From NCBI GenBank assembly GCA_028709105.1, contig JAQVYD010000019.1:1-15169 (forward strand): a DNA stretch of 15,169 nt. Reading direction: 5' to 3'. The notes beneath the pieces were generated by a model. The model did no database searches and was not told the origin of the DNA. It was given only the letters and a program-made list of their open reading frames with translations. Source of the DNA: Clostridia bacterium (lineage in GTDB: Bacteria > Bacillota > Peptococcia > DRI-13 > DTU073). Of the stretch, positions 7,316 to 14,888 are shown piece after piece. The translations under genes and the position numbers were made by a program. Each line of letters opens with the position of its first letter. The first letter of the stretch is position 1.

Positions 7316-7705
7316 TCAAGGTAAAAGCCGCAGAACAGATTCCATTAATGCCATAATAATTGGTAGAGCAAGCACCATCACCAATATTTTAGCGGCAAAT
7401 TCAATCTTTGTTGCCGTAGAACCTTCGCCCGCATCCCGACAAATCTGAGCACCGAATTCAGCAATATAAGCAATGCCCATAATCTTTAAAACTACCGTTA
7501 AATAAAACATATTAATATTCGCCCGTGTCGCTAATTCCGCCAAAATGCTAATTACTGCCCCCACTTTACTGAGGGCATAAAGAAACAGCACCAAACCTGT
7601 GACCAAACTAATTAAAACGGCGATCTCCCGATTACTTTCCTTAACATATACAGCCAAAACTGCCCCGGTAAGCCCTATACCCACCACTTGAAAAATCTCC
7701 ATCAC
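7316..7705 (-). CDS. spoIIIAD: Stage III sporulation protein AD
   Basis: Small polytopic membrane protein of the SpoIIIA complex. At 129 residues it is close to the B. subtilis length, with about four hydrophobic helices (about 4-20, 28-48, 66-85, 104-125) and family motifs such as GAQICRDAGEGSTATKIEFAAK. Two adjacent starts are possible, GTG at 7705 and ATG at 7702. AAAGGAG lies 10 bases before the GTG and 13 before the ATG, so I kept the GTG. Either one overlaps the spoIIIAC stop (GTGATG). Its own stop lies 11 bases before the chosen spoIIIAE start. Confidence 0.93.
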   Translation of the reverse strand: MMEIFQVVGIGLTGAVLAVYVKESNREIAVLISLVTGLVLFLYALSKVGAVISILAELATRANINMFYLTVVLKIMGIAYIAEFGAQICRDAGEGSTATKIEFAAKILVMVLALPIIMALMESVLRLLP

Positions 7706-7896
7706 AGAAAGAACACTCCTTTGACCTGATCCAATAATTCAGCCAAGAGCTGAATCACCATAATTAAAGCGATGGCCACTCCGGCTAAAGTAGCAATAAA
7801 AGAATATTCTTCTTTCCCCGCCTGCTTCAAAATTATATGAAAAATCGAGGTCAGAATACCGATCCCCGCAATCTGAAAAATCAACTCAACCTTCAT
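7702..7896 (-). CDS. spoIIIAC: Stage III sporulation protein AC
   Basis: A 64-residue membrane protein with two hydrophobic helices (about 4-22 and 33-52), joined by a short polar turn with KQAGKEEYS. Length and layout match SpoIIIAC, which is related in sequence to SpoIIIAD. The start follows AAGAGGAGAAGG. It sits 18 bases after spoIIIAB and overlaps spoIIIAD, implying coupled translation. Confidence 0.92.
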   Translation of the reverse strand: MKVELIFQIAGIGILTSIFHIILKQAGKEEYSFIATLAGVAIALIMVIQLLAELLDQVKGVFFL

Positions 7897-7914
7897 AAAC
7901 CTTCTCCTCTTCTC

Positions 7915-8439
7915 TTAAATCAAAATTAGCACGATCACTGCTCCCAAAGAAAACCCCAGATATTGCCACAGCTTTTGATTTTTAACTTGTTCTTCCTCGG
8001 CAACTTTTTCTACCAGAGATAGCTGTTTTCGAGTCAACGCAATATTCTTTACTTGTTCCTCTTTAGCAGACCCACCTAACCCATGGCCAAAAACATATAA
8101 TAATTCCGTTTCTTCCTTGGTCAAAGGCACTTCCCCGCCAAGAGCCCTCACCCCTGCGGCCCAAGCTTCAGCCGCCGTTACACCCTTTTTTTCCTGTAAA
8201 ACAGTGGCAGCCCTGATAAACAAGGGCTGACAATCTTTATGCATTTTTTGGCCGACCCTTTCCAAAGCCAAAGGTAAAGGTGTTGAGGTATAATTTATTT
8301 CCGTTTCCAACAAAGTCAACCCATTTTGCAAAAAACGGAATAATTCTGTTCTTTTCCTATAAATACTAGCAATTCTTAATCCTAAATAACTACAACCAGC
8401 CACTATACAAAAAGCACCTAATAATTTAAACATACTCAT
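7915..8439 (-). CDS. spoIIIAB: Stage III sporulation protein AB
   Basis: Membrane partner of the SpoIIIAA ATPase. The 174 residues comprise an N-terminal membrane helix (about 4-22), a soluble helical domain (about 30-150) and a C-terminal membrane helix (about 157-174). The soluble domain resembles the GspF-type platform proteins of type II secretion. Family features include FLQNGLTLLETEINYTSTPL and the GLGGSAKEEQ segment. The ATG overlaps the spoIIIAA stop as ATGA, with only a weak ribosome site, so translation probably depends on coupling. ATG at 8433 (residue 3) is an alternative start. Confidence 0.94.
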   Translation of the reverse strand: MSMFKLLGAFCIVAGCSYLGLRIASIYRKRTELFRFLQNGLTLLETEINYTSTPLPLALERVGQKMHKDCQPLFIRAATVLQEKKGVTAAEAWAAGVRALGGEVPLTKEETELLYVFGHGLGGSAKEEQVKNIALTRKQLSLVEKVAEEEQVKNQKLWQYLGFSLGAVIVLILI

Positions 8440-9461
8440 CTCAACTTTTCTAAATTTTTTCCATCTAAGATCATTTCCAATGTTCCGACACCTTTACGTC
8501 TGCTTAAAACAATGATTTTTTCAAAAAAACGCCAATTAATTAAGGCTTGTAGATTAGGTCTTGCTTTGATTTCCTCAAAACTACTGCCGTGAACAGTCGT
8601 AATTACCTTTACCCCAGCTTGTAAAGCATGATACAGTGCTTCCACATCTTCATTTTTGCCAATCTCATCTGTCGCAATAACCCCAGGAGACATAGATCTG
8701 ATCAGCATCATCATTCCCTGCGCTTTAGGACAAGCATCTAAAACATCAGTTCTCAGTCCGATTTGAAACTGAGGTTCCCCCTGATACATCCCGGCGATTT
8801 CCGATCGTTCATCTACCAAACCTACATTTACCCCGGGAAAAAGCAGTTCCGGTATTCCCGTACTTATTTGCCTGACGAGATCGCGTAACAAAGTAGTTTT
8901 ACCACACTGCGGAGGAGAAATAATTAATGTATGATCAATCTGTTCCCTTTTCACAAGGTAAGGTAAAACATCATCAGCACAACCTAAAATCTGCCGACCG
9001 ATACGATAATTTATACCCGAAAGGTCCTTCAATGTTTTAAGATACCCTTGTTCTAAAACACCTCGCCCCACAAAACCAATGCGATGCCCGCCGGGAATAG
9101 TAAGATAACCATTTTTGAATTCATCTTCCCACGCATAAAGAGAATTCTGACTCAATATTTGTACGGTTTTTTCCAGATCTTCCTTCGTGATGACATAACC
9201 CTGCTCTAATTGTAAAGTAAACTTTTTTTGTGCCGTTACCGTCATCTCCTTTGTTCCCACCCGAAAAAGAACCGGTCTTTTCACTCTTAGCCGAATTTCT
9301 TCAATCTCTCCCACAAAAGGCTGCAGCCCTTCACTTACTAGTTCCTGAAGTTGAGGAGACAATGCCTGAAACCAGGTCAAAGAAGATATGGTTAATGGTG
9401 AAGTTTCCATCCCAGATAAACACTCATTATTTTTTTCTTTATTAATAAAAACTTTAGCCAT
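8436..9461 (-). CDS. spoIIIAA: Stage III sporulation protein AA, secretion-type ATPase
   Basis: Cytoplasmic ATPase thought to power the SpoIIIA complex during forespore engulfment; related to type II/IV secretion ATPases. The 341 residues show an N-terminal domain (about 25-165) containing GHRIGFVGRG. Then come a P-loop ISPPQCGKTT (181-190; the usual first Gly is Ser), VGLVDERSE (213-221), the acidic VIATDEIG (261-268) and TTVHGSS (288-294). The start ATG at 9461 follows AAAGGAG at 9 bases. It gives an N-terminus about 15-20 residues longer than usual; ATG at residue 18 would be more typical in length but has a poor ribosome site. First gene of the eight-gene spoIIIA operon. In B. subtilis this operon is made in the mother cell under sigma-E; I could not find a clear sigma-E promoter here. 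Confidence 0.95.
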   Translation of the reverse strand: MAKVFINKEKNNECLSGMETSPLTISSLTWFQALSPQLQELVSEGLQPFVGEIEEIRLRVKRPVLFRVGTKEMTVTAQKKFTLQLEQGYVITKEDLEKTVQILSQNSLYAWEDEFKNGYLTIPGGHRIGFVGRGVLEQGYLKTLKDLSGINYRIGRQILGCADDVLPYLVKREQIDHTLIISPPQCGKTTLLRDLVRQISTGIPELLFPGVNVGLVDERSEIAGMYQGEPQFQIGLRTDVLDACPKAQGMMMLIRSMSPGVIATDEIGKNEDVEALYHALQAGVKVITTVHGSSFEEIKARPNLQALINWRFFEKIIVLSRRKGVGTLEMILDGKNLEKLR

Positions 9462-9483
9462 TATTTTTCTCTCCTTTCAAAAC

Positions 9484-9518
9484 AACTTGAACAGCTAATA
9501 TAATATATTGTCCAAGTT
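9484..9518 (-). promoter_or_regulatory. Dyad upstream of spoIIIAA (operator or leader hairpin)
   Basis: AACTTGGACA (9518-9509) and TGTTCAAGTT (9493-9484) form a 10-bp inverted repeat with one G-U, around an AT-only-rich 15-base centre. It lies between the hydF terminator and the spoIIIAA ribosome site. It has no T-run, so it is not a terminator. It could be a transcription-factor site or a leader structure. Confidence 0.35.
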
Positions 9519-9530
9519 CTACTTTTATGC

Positions 9531-9562
9531 AAAAAAATAAAGAAGGGTTTTATCCCTTCTTT
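9531..9562 (-). terminator. Rho-independent terminator after hydF
   Basis: AAAGAAGGG (9562-9554 on the minus strand) pairs perfectly with CCCTTCTTT (9547-9539) around ATAAAA, followed by ATTTTTTT. It closes the tldD-hydF side and separates it from the sporulation operon. Confidence 0.9.
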
Positions 9563-9601
9563 CCCTTTTACAATATTTTTTCTTTTTAATACGCTTACAA
9601 A

Positions 9602-10816
9602 TTAGATTTGACCAAAAGGTTGTAAAGCTCTTCCCAAAATTCCATGTAAATAAGCAATCAAAACCCCATAATTAACGATGGGCACCCCAGTATCTTGGGC
9701 TTGACTAATTCGGTAAAGCATCGCCTTACGATTAAGCATACACCCCGCACAATGAATAACTAGAGCATAATCCCGCAAATTATCCGGGAAAGAATAGCCA
9801 CTGCTATATTCAAAAACCAAATTCTTTCCTGTTTTCTGCCGCAACCACCGAGGAATTTTTACCGTACCAATATCATCAGACTGACGGTGATGGGTACAGG
9901 CTTCGGCAATCAAAACCTTATCCCCGTCCCCCAATTTTTCTACAGCTTGCGCGCCTTTAACCAACTCATTTAAATCGCCTTTCTGCCGAGCAAAAAGAAT
10001 AGAAAAAGAAGTTAACCACACATCTTTCGGTGTTTCCGCAGACACTTTTTCAAACACCTGAGAATCGGTAATCACTAAACGCGGCTTTTTTTGCAAATTT
10101 CCTAAAGTCGCTTTTAGTTGCTCCTCCTTCGTTACTACCGCCACAGCATTATGATCTAAAAGATCACGCAAGGTTTGTTGCTGAGGCAGAATTAATCTGC
10201 CTTTAGGGGCAGACTCATCTATCGGAATAACTAAGACCACAAAATCACCTGGTGCAGTTAGGTCACTGACAATTTTTAATTTAGCTTCTTCTTCAGGCAC
10301 AATCCTCATTAAAGCTTCTTTTAACTCTTGCAATCCTTCTCCTGTGCTGATACTAACACCAAGCAACTTTATGCCTAATTCTTGTCTATATTTCACCAGT
10401 TTCTCTTCAATTCCGGTAACCAGATCAATTTTATTTACTACACCTAAAAGAGGTATCTTTTTCTCTTGCAGCAAGCCCAAAATTTCGCGGTCAAAATCAG
10501 TAATTCCGACTACGGCATCACATACCATTATAGCTACATCCGTTTTATTTAGTACTTCCAAAGACTTCCCTTTTCTTAGCTCTCCCAACTCACTCTGATC
10601 ATCTAATCCCGCCGTATCAATAAGCACAACAGGACCTAAAGGAGGTAACTCCATCGCTTTATACACAGGATCTGTTGTCGTTCCCTTAACCTCAGAAACT
10701 AAAGCAATCTCTTGCCCTGTCAGAGCATTAATGATACTAGATTTTCCGGCATTGGTAATCCCAAATAACGCGATATGGAGACGATCGGCACGAGGCGTTT
10801 CCTGCAAACTACTCAT
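9602..10816 (-). CDS. hydF: [FeFe]-hydrogenase H-cluster maturation GTPase HydF
   Basis: GTPase and scaffold on which HydE and HydG assemble the 2Fe subcluster before transfer to [FeFe]-hydrogenase. It has 404 residues: GTPase domain first (P-loop GITNAGKS 19-26, TTT 46-48, DTAG 67-70, NKID 128-131), then the dimerisation domain. The C-terminal [4Fe-4S] domain has the expected CxH...HCxxC pattern (C307, H309, H355, C356, C359). All key residues appear intact. I chose the second of two adjacent ATGs (10816), 7 bases after GGGAG; the first (10819) is only 4 bases away. It follows the CD1247-like gene by 14 bases, so both are likely cotranscribed. Neither hydE, hydG nor a hydrogenase is in the window. 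The gene implies that the organism makes [FeFe]-hydrogenase. Confidence 0.96.
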   Translation of the reverse strand: MSSLQETPRADRLHIALFGITNAGKSSIINALTGQEIALVSEVKGTTTDPVYKAMELPPLGPVVLIDTAGLDDQSELGELRKGKSLEVLNKTDVAIMVCDAVVGITDFDREILGLLQEKKIPLLGVVNKIDLVTGIEEKLVKYRQELGIKLLGVSISTGEGLQELKEALMRIVPEEEAKLKIVSDLTAPGDFVVLVIPIDESAPKGRLILPQQQTLRDLLDHNAVAVVTKEEQLKATLGNLQKKPRLVITDSQVFEKVSAETPKDVWLTSFSILFARQKGDLNELVKGAQAVEKLGDGDKVLIAEACTHHRQSDDIGTVKIPRWLRQKTGKNLVFEYSSGYSFPDNLRDYALVIHCAGCMLNRKAMLYRISQAQDTGVPIVNYGVLIAYLHGILGRALQPFGQI

Positions 10817-10830
10817 CATTAATCTCCCAA

Positions 10831-11304
10831 CTATTCCTCTTCTTGTTCTTCCTGCATCTCTAGGTGATCATCATGGACATAAATAACCTCATCACAGTTG
10901 GGACAGGTTATTTCCGGGACATCATCATCTTCCAAAATACTAGGCTCAAAATTAATAACACTCAAACAATGGGGACAAACGACCTCAAGATAATTGCCAC
11001 AATCACATTCTTCCTCATCACACTGACACTGCTCCTCATCCTCATCATCGTCCTTGTCCTCATCAAGATACTCTCCATCTTCACCATAAATATCGTCTTC
11101 AAGGTCACCTAAATCTTCATCAAGTGCTTCTAAATAACTTTCCACTTCCGTCTGATTAAGAGAAATCCCTTCAATCGTCATGACCATTTCATCAAGCACA
11201 TTAATTACCGCTAGAAACAGTTTTCCTTCATTACTTCCCTTATCCAAATTAATCCCTTCAGCAAGACCTTGTAAATAAGCTATTTTCTTCTTTAAATCAT
11301 TCAT
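10831..11304 (-). CDS. CD1247-like acidic zinc-ribbon protein, function unknown
   Basis: A 157-residue protein with three parts. The N-terminal helical domain (1-66; LKKKIAYLQGLAEGI near the start) resembles the CD1247 N-terminal domain found in Clostridia. A highly acidic low-complexity stretch follows (about 61-100, mostly D and E). A cysteine-rich tail contains CxC (93/95), CDC (100/102), and a zinc-ribbon-like pair CPHC (110-113) and CPNC (134-137), ending in an acidic tail. No catalytic motif is visible. It could bind nucleic acid or act as an adaptor, but I cannot assign a role. A strong purine-rich ribosome site (AAGGGGGGG) precedes the ATG. It lies between efp and hydF, with 39 and 14 bases respectively, probably in one transcript. 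Confidence 0.82.
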   Translation of the reverse strand: MNDLKKKIAYLQGLAEGINLDKGSNEGKLFLAVINVLDEMVMTIEGISLNQTEVESYLEALDEDLGDLEDDIYGEDGEYLDEDKDDDEDEEQCQCDEEECDCGNYLEVVCPHCLSVINFEPSILEDDDVPEITCPNCDEVIYVHDDHLEMQEEQEEE

Positions 11305-11343
11305 TGTTTACCCCCCCTTAAAAGTTCATTACACTATTATGCC

Positions 11344-11901
11344 TTAAGCACGGCTAACATATTCCCCTGTACGTGTGTCAATAATTAAGACATCTCCTTC
11401 ATTAATAAAAAAAGGTACTTGGACAATAACACCTGTTTCCAATGTAGCAGACTTACTTCCTCCTGACGCAGTATCACCTTTGATTCCCGGTTCAGTTTCC
11501 ACCACTTTTAATTCTACCTGTTTAGGAAGGTCCATCCCAATAACCTCTCCTTGATAAAAAAGGATTCCTGTCGTCATGTTTTCTTTTAAATACTTGGGAG
11601 CATCCTCCAAATTGCTTTCCTGCAAAGATATTTGCTCATATGTTTCATTGTCCATAAAGGCCCAACTGTCCCCATCTTTATATAAATACTGCATTTCTTT
11701 ACGATCTATATGTGCCTTCGGAAATTTTTCTCCGGGACGGAAAGTCTTTTCCACAACAGCTCCTGTTTTAACACTACGCAATTTACAACGGACAAAGGCC
11801 GCTCCTTTCCCTGGTTTAACATGTTGGAACTCTACCACTTGCACTACATCACCATCTAATTCAAAAGTTAATCCTGTCCGAAAATCTGTTGTTGAAATCA
11901 T
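11344..11901 (-). CDS. efp: Translation elongation factor P
   Basis: Binds the ribosome between the P and E sites and relieves stalling at polyproline stretches. Full length at 185 residues, with the three beta-barrel domains expected: KOW-like 1-62, OB domain about 65-128, and C-terminal domain 129-185 containing GDTASGGSKSATLETG. The loop KPGKG (29-33) presents Lys32, the residue post-translationally modified in B. subtilis. GAGGAGGTAAAAG precedes the ATG. It follows the Xaa-Pro peptidase by 30 bases, the same order as yqhT-efp in B. subtilis. Confidence 0.98.
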   Translation of the reverse strand: MISTTDFRTGLTFELDGDVVQVVEFQHVKPGKGAAFVRCKLRSVKTGAVVEKTFRPGEKFPKAHIDRKEMQYLYKDGDSWAFMDNETYEQISLQESNLEDAPKYLKENMTTGILFYQGEVIGMDLPKQVELKVVETEPGIKGDTASGGSKSATLETGVIVQVPFFINEGDVLIIDTRTGEYVSRA

Positions 11902-11931
11902 CTTTTACCTCCTCAATAAATCATCTAATTT

Positions 11932-12999
11932 TTATACTTTAAATACCTGCGGTGACCTCGTTAATCTTTCACAACCACCCGGTACAATGACAAGCATATC
12001 CTCAAGACGAATACCACCCCATCCCGAAAGATAAATGCCGGGTTCCACAGTTACAACCATGCCCGGTTCTAAAATAGTTTCATCCCGTGGGGACAACCTC
12101 GGACCCTCATGTATTTCTAAACCTACACCATGCCCTAAACTATGACCAAAGTTCTTCCCATACCCCGCCTCCTCAATGACACTACGCCCAAGAGCATCAG
12201 CTTCACAAGCCCGCATCCCCGGCTGGATCTTCTGAAAAACAGCTTCTTGAGCTTTTAAAACAAGATTATATCTTTCCCATTGCGAAGCATCAGGTTCACC
12301 TAAAACTAAAGTCCTCGTCAAATCAGAATGATACCCCTGATACACAGTACCAAAATCCATCAGGACAAGTTCTCCGGCTTGAATAATCCGCTGAGAAGCC
12401 ACCCCATGAGGAAGCGCCGCGCGATTTTGGGAAGCAACAATAGTTTCAAAAGCATTTCTTGTTCCACCCAGGCGACGCATAAAAAACTCCAACTCTAAAG
12501 CAATTTCTCTTTCCGTCAATCCCGGATGAATAAACTCCAAGATATGCAAAAAAGCTTTATCCCCAATTTCTATCGCTTTTTTTAATAATTCAAGCTCCTC
12601 TGCGGTTTTTATTTTTCTTAGTTCCACACAAGGGTCTTGTAACGGGAAAAAGCTTACCTCAGGCGCATCTTTTTTCAATCTTTCATAAGTACCTAACGTT
12701 ATCTCGTCTTGATCCAAGCCCACTTTCTTTAACCCATGTTGCCGAAAAAGTTTCGCTAAAGTCTGAGCAAGAGACCCTTCCCAAAGGATGAGTTCATACC
12801 CCTTTGCTTCAGCCTCTGCCTGCTCCTTATAGCGAAAATCTGTAATCAAAAAATTCTTCTCTGCAGAATTAGTAACCAACAAACAAGCACTCGTCCCCGT
12901 AAAACCACTTAAATAAAAACAATGAACAAGTTTAGAAATCAAGAAAGCATCTAAATCTTTCTCCTGCAGCCATTTTTTAACCTTAGAAAATTTAGTCAA
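11932..12999 (-). CDS. yqhT: M24 family Xaa-Pro peptidase, YqhT type
   Basis: Cytoplasmic metallopeptidase that cleaves bonds next to proline in peptides. It has 355 residues from a TTG start: an N-terminal creatinase-like domain (about 1-125) and a pita-bread catalytic domain (about 135-350). All five metal ligands are present: D215 (LMDFG), D226 (HSDLTRT), H290 (GHSLGHG), E319 (VEPG) and E333 (RLED). H199 of PHGV is also conserved. I chose TTG at 12999 because AAGGGGG lies 8 bases upstream. The longer frame from ATG at 13035 would overlap aroQ by 44 bases, would include that ribosome site and exceeds family length. With TTG, it overlaps the aroQ stop by 8 bases, suggesting coupling. Whether it acts as aminopeptidase or dipeptidase is not decidable from sequence. 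Confidence 0.95.
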   Translation of the reverse strand: MTKFSKVKKWLQEKDLDAFLISKLVHCFYLSGFTGTSACLLVTNSAEKNFLITDFRYKEQAEAEAKGYELILWEGSLAQTLAKLFRQHGLKKVGLDQDEITLGTYERLKKDAPEVSFFPLQDPCVELRKIKTAEELELLKKAIEIGDKAFLHILEFIHPGLTEREIALELEFFMRRLGGTRNAFETIVASQNRAALPHGVASQRIIQAGELVLMDFGTVYQGYHSDLTRTLVLGEPDASQWERYNLVLKAQEAVFQKIQPGMRACEADALGRSVIEEAGYGKNFGHSLGHGVGLEIHEGPRLSPRDETILEPGMVVTVEPGIYLSGWGGIRLEDMLVIVPGGCERLTRSPQVFKV

Positions 13000-13441
13000 T
13001 GCTTTTTCCCCCTTGTAGAAAATAAGCTGCGGCATCTAAGGCTAAACGATAACCTAACACCCCCAACCCGATAATCTGTCCCTGCACTACATTAGCCAGT
13101 AAAGACTGCTGACGGAAATCTTCACGTTGATAAATATTACTAATATGTACCTCCACAGCCGGTATCTTTATCGCCAAAAGGGCATCCCTGATGGCAATAC
13201 TGGTGTGAGTATAAGCGGCAGCGTTAATCACCAAATAATCATAACTTGCTGCTTGTTGAATCTTTTCCACCAGAGCACCTTCATGATTAGACTGGAAAGT
13301 TTCGACTTCCAACCCCAACTTTTGACCATAACTAATCAACTGCTTATTTAACTCCTCGAGAGTAATCTTGCCATATACTAATGGTTCTCTGCTCCCTAAT
13401 AAATTAAGGTTAGGACCATGAATTATACAAACCTTAGACAT
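12992..13441 (-). CDS. aroQ: 3-dehydroquinate dehydratase, type II
   Basis: Converts 3-dehydroquinate to 3-dehydroshikimate in the shikimate pathway for aromatic amino acids; the family forms dodecamers in the cytoplasm. The 149 residues match the family length. Motifs: HGPNLNLLGSREP (8-20), catalytic Tyr23 in VYG, FQSNHEG (49-55), INAAAYTH (72-79) with Asn73, and EVHISNI (97-103) with catalytic His99. I chose the ATG at 13441, 6 bases after AGGTG, over a GTG at 13450 with a weak site. No other shikimate gene is nearby. The yqhS-yqhT-efp order of B. subtilis is preserved. Confidence 0.97.
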   Translation of the reverse strand: MSKVCIIHGPNLNLLGSREPLVYGKITLEELNKQLISYGQKLGLEVETFQSNHEGALVEKIQQAASYDYLVINAAAYTHTSIAIRDALLAIKIPAVEVHISNIYQREDFRQQSLLANVVQGQIIGLGVLGYRLALDAAAYFLQGGKSID

Positions 13442-13516
13442 TGCCAACACCTACACTAATCTATAAATTTACCCTAAATTTTATCATAAATATCATCAAT
13501 TTCCTAGTCCTTTTCA

Positions 13517-14848
13517 CTATTTTCCGCTAATCGCCAGCCCTTGAATTCTCACCGTCGGAGCCCCTGACCCCACATAAAAAGTCAAATCATCGGCTACAGC
13601 ATCAATTCCCATCAACAAATCTTGCAGGTTCCCGGCAATCGCCACACCTTTGATCGGTCTGGTTAATTCCCCATTTTCGATAAGCAGTCCGGAAGCTCCC
13701 AAAGAAAAATCACCGGAAATGGGGTTCGCCATATGCAGCCCCATCACCTCAGTAACATACAATCCTTGCCTAATTCCCCTTAAAAGTTCCTGACGGGAAA
13801 TATTCCCTTTCTCTAAATAAAAATTAGTAGTCCCTACCTCAGGAGTCGCTTTATAACTCGCTCTTACCGCATTCCCGGTAGAAACAACACCCGTTTTACG
13901 TGCCGTATAAAGATTATGGAGAAAGCCTTGTAACTCACCTTCTTTTACCAAAACCGTTTCCCTGGTAGAAATTCCTTCACTATCAAAAGGGGAAGAGCCT
14001 AGCCGTCCTTCCAAAGCTCCATGATCGATAATTTTGACTAAAGAACTGGCCACCTTTTGTCCTTCTTTACCAACCAAAAAGGATGTTCCTTTCAAAACCG
14101 CTTCCCCTGAAAAAGCAGTCTGCAGAACCCCCAAGATGCCTGTCATCACATAAGGATCAAGAACAACCGGAAGTTTGGCTGAGGGCATTGCTTGTGCCCC
14201 CAACATCCGCACAGCCTTTTTCCCTGCTTCTTGACCAACTCTGACAGGATTTAATTCTTTATATTTAAGACTAAAATCCATACTAAAACCTGTCTGGGCA
14301 TCTTCACCCTCTTGACCGATTACCACCCCATACAAACCACAATAAGCCCCCTGATAATTGCCTTTTAAACCACGCGTATTATAAAGAGAAACACAATAGG
14401 AAGAATCCTGATACACAGATTTTTCTACTTGCCTCACCCGGGAATCAAAAGCTAAAGCTGCCTTTTCCAGCTCCTTAGCTAAAGATATTTTATCTTCGAG
14501 AGATTTTTGCCTAATCTCCTGATCATCAAGATCTAAGTGGCGATAACGACTACCTGGTTCGGCTACTTCCCAAGCGACATCCTCTGCCACTAACCGTGCA
14601 TTATCAACAGCCCTCTCTATTGTCTTTCTTAGGGCTTGCTCTGATAAATCTGAACTATAGGCGTAACCCAGTCTATGCTGAGAAATTACGCGCAGACCCA
14701 ACCCCTTTTCCTCAGCAAGTTTCAAGTTTTCAACCTCTTGCCCCGCTATTTCAATAGTTAATTCTCTGGAGTCCAATAAAAATACTTCAGCGTTCTCTAC
14801 ACCTTTTTTTTTCGCTAAATCTAGTACTTGGGAAGCTATATCTTCCAT
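13517..14848 (-). CDS. tldE: TldE/PmbA, non-catalytic partner of the TldD/E protease
   Basis: The subunit that pairs with TldD to make a heterodimeric metalloprotease acting on unfolded peptides, antitoxins or peptide precursors in other bacteria. It has 443 residues, normal for the family. The N-terminal domain (about 1-180) includes GLGLRVISQHRLGYAYSSDL; the C-terminal domain (about 230-443) includes the KTGVVSTGNAVRASY region. No HExxxH zinc motif is visible, as expected for TldE. I chose the ATG at 14848, preceded by AAAGGAG. The reading frame stays open upstream to 15022, but that part overlaps tldD in another frame and does not resemble the family. It follows tldD by 40 bases. Confidence 0.94.
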   Translation of the reverse strand: MEDIASQVLDLAKKKGVENAEVFLLDSRELTIEIAGQEVENLKLAEEKGLGLRVISQHRLGYAYSSDLSEQALRKTIERAVDNARLVAEDVAWEVAEPGSRYRHLDLDDQEIRQKSLEDKISLAKELEKAALAFDSRVRQVEKSVYQDSSYCVSLYNTRGLKGNYQGAYCGLYGVVIGQEGEDAQTGFSMDFSLKYKELNPVRVGQEAGKKAVRMLGAQAMPSAKLPVVLDPYVMTGILGVLQTAFSGEAVLKGTSFLVGKEGQKVASSLVKIIDHGALEGRLGSSPFDSEGISTRETVLVKEGELQGFLHNLYTARKTGVVSTGNAVRASYKATPEVGTTNFYLEKGNISRQELLRGIRQGLYVTEVMGLHMANPISGDFSLGASGLLIENGELTRPIKGVAIAGNLQDLLMGIDAVADDLTFYVGSGAPTVRIQGLAISGK

Positions 14849-14888
14849 CGAATTTTTCTCTCCTTTACCTTTTTTCAATCCCCACTCC

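Noticed and set aside
9462..9540. Sigma-E promoter for spoIIIA using CATAAAAG near 9530
   Set aside because: No KMATATTW-like -35 at the right distance, and the box falls at the T-run of the hydF terminator.
10864..11112. Hydrophobic Ile/Leu-rich plus-strand open frame that looks like a membrane peptide
   Set aside because: It is the reverse complement of the GAT/GAA-rich acidic run of the CD1247-like gene, which automatically reads as Ile/Leu-rich codons.
11576..12034. 152-codon plus-strand open frame opposite efp and yqhT
   Set aside because: It spans two clear minus-strand genes and their gap, and resembles no family I know.
13442..13516. Possible promoter between tldE and aroQ (TTGATG and TAAATT-like boxes)
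   Set aside because: No pair of boxes has acceptable spacing; the AT-rich 75-base gap gives chance matches only.
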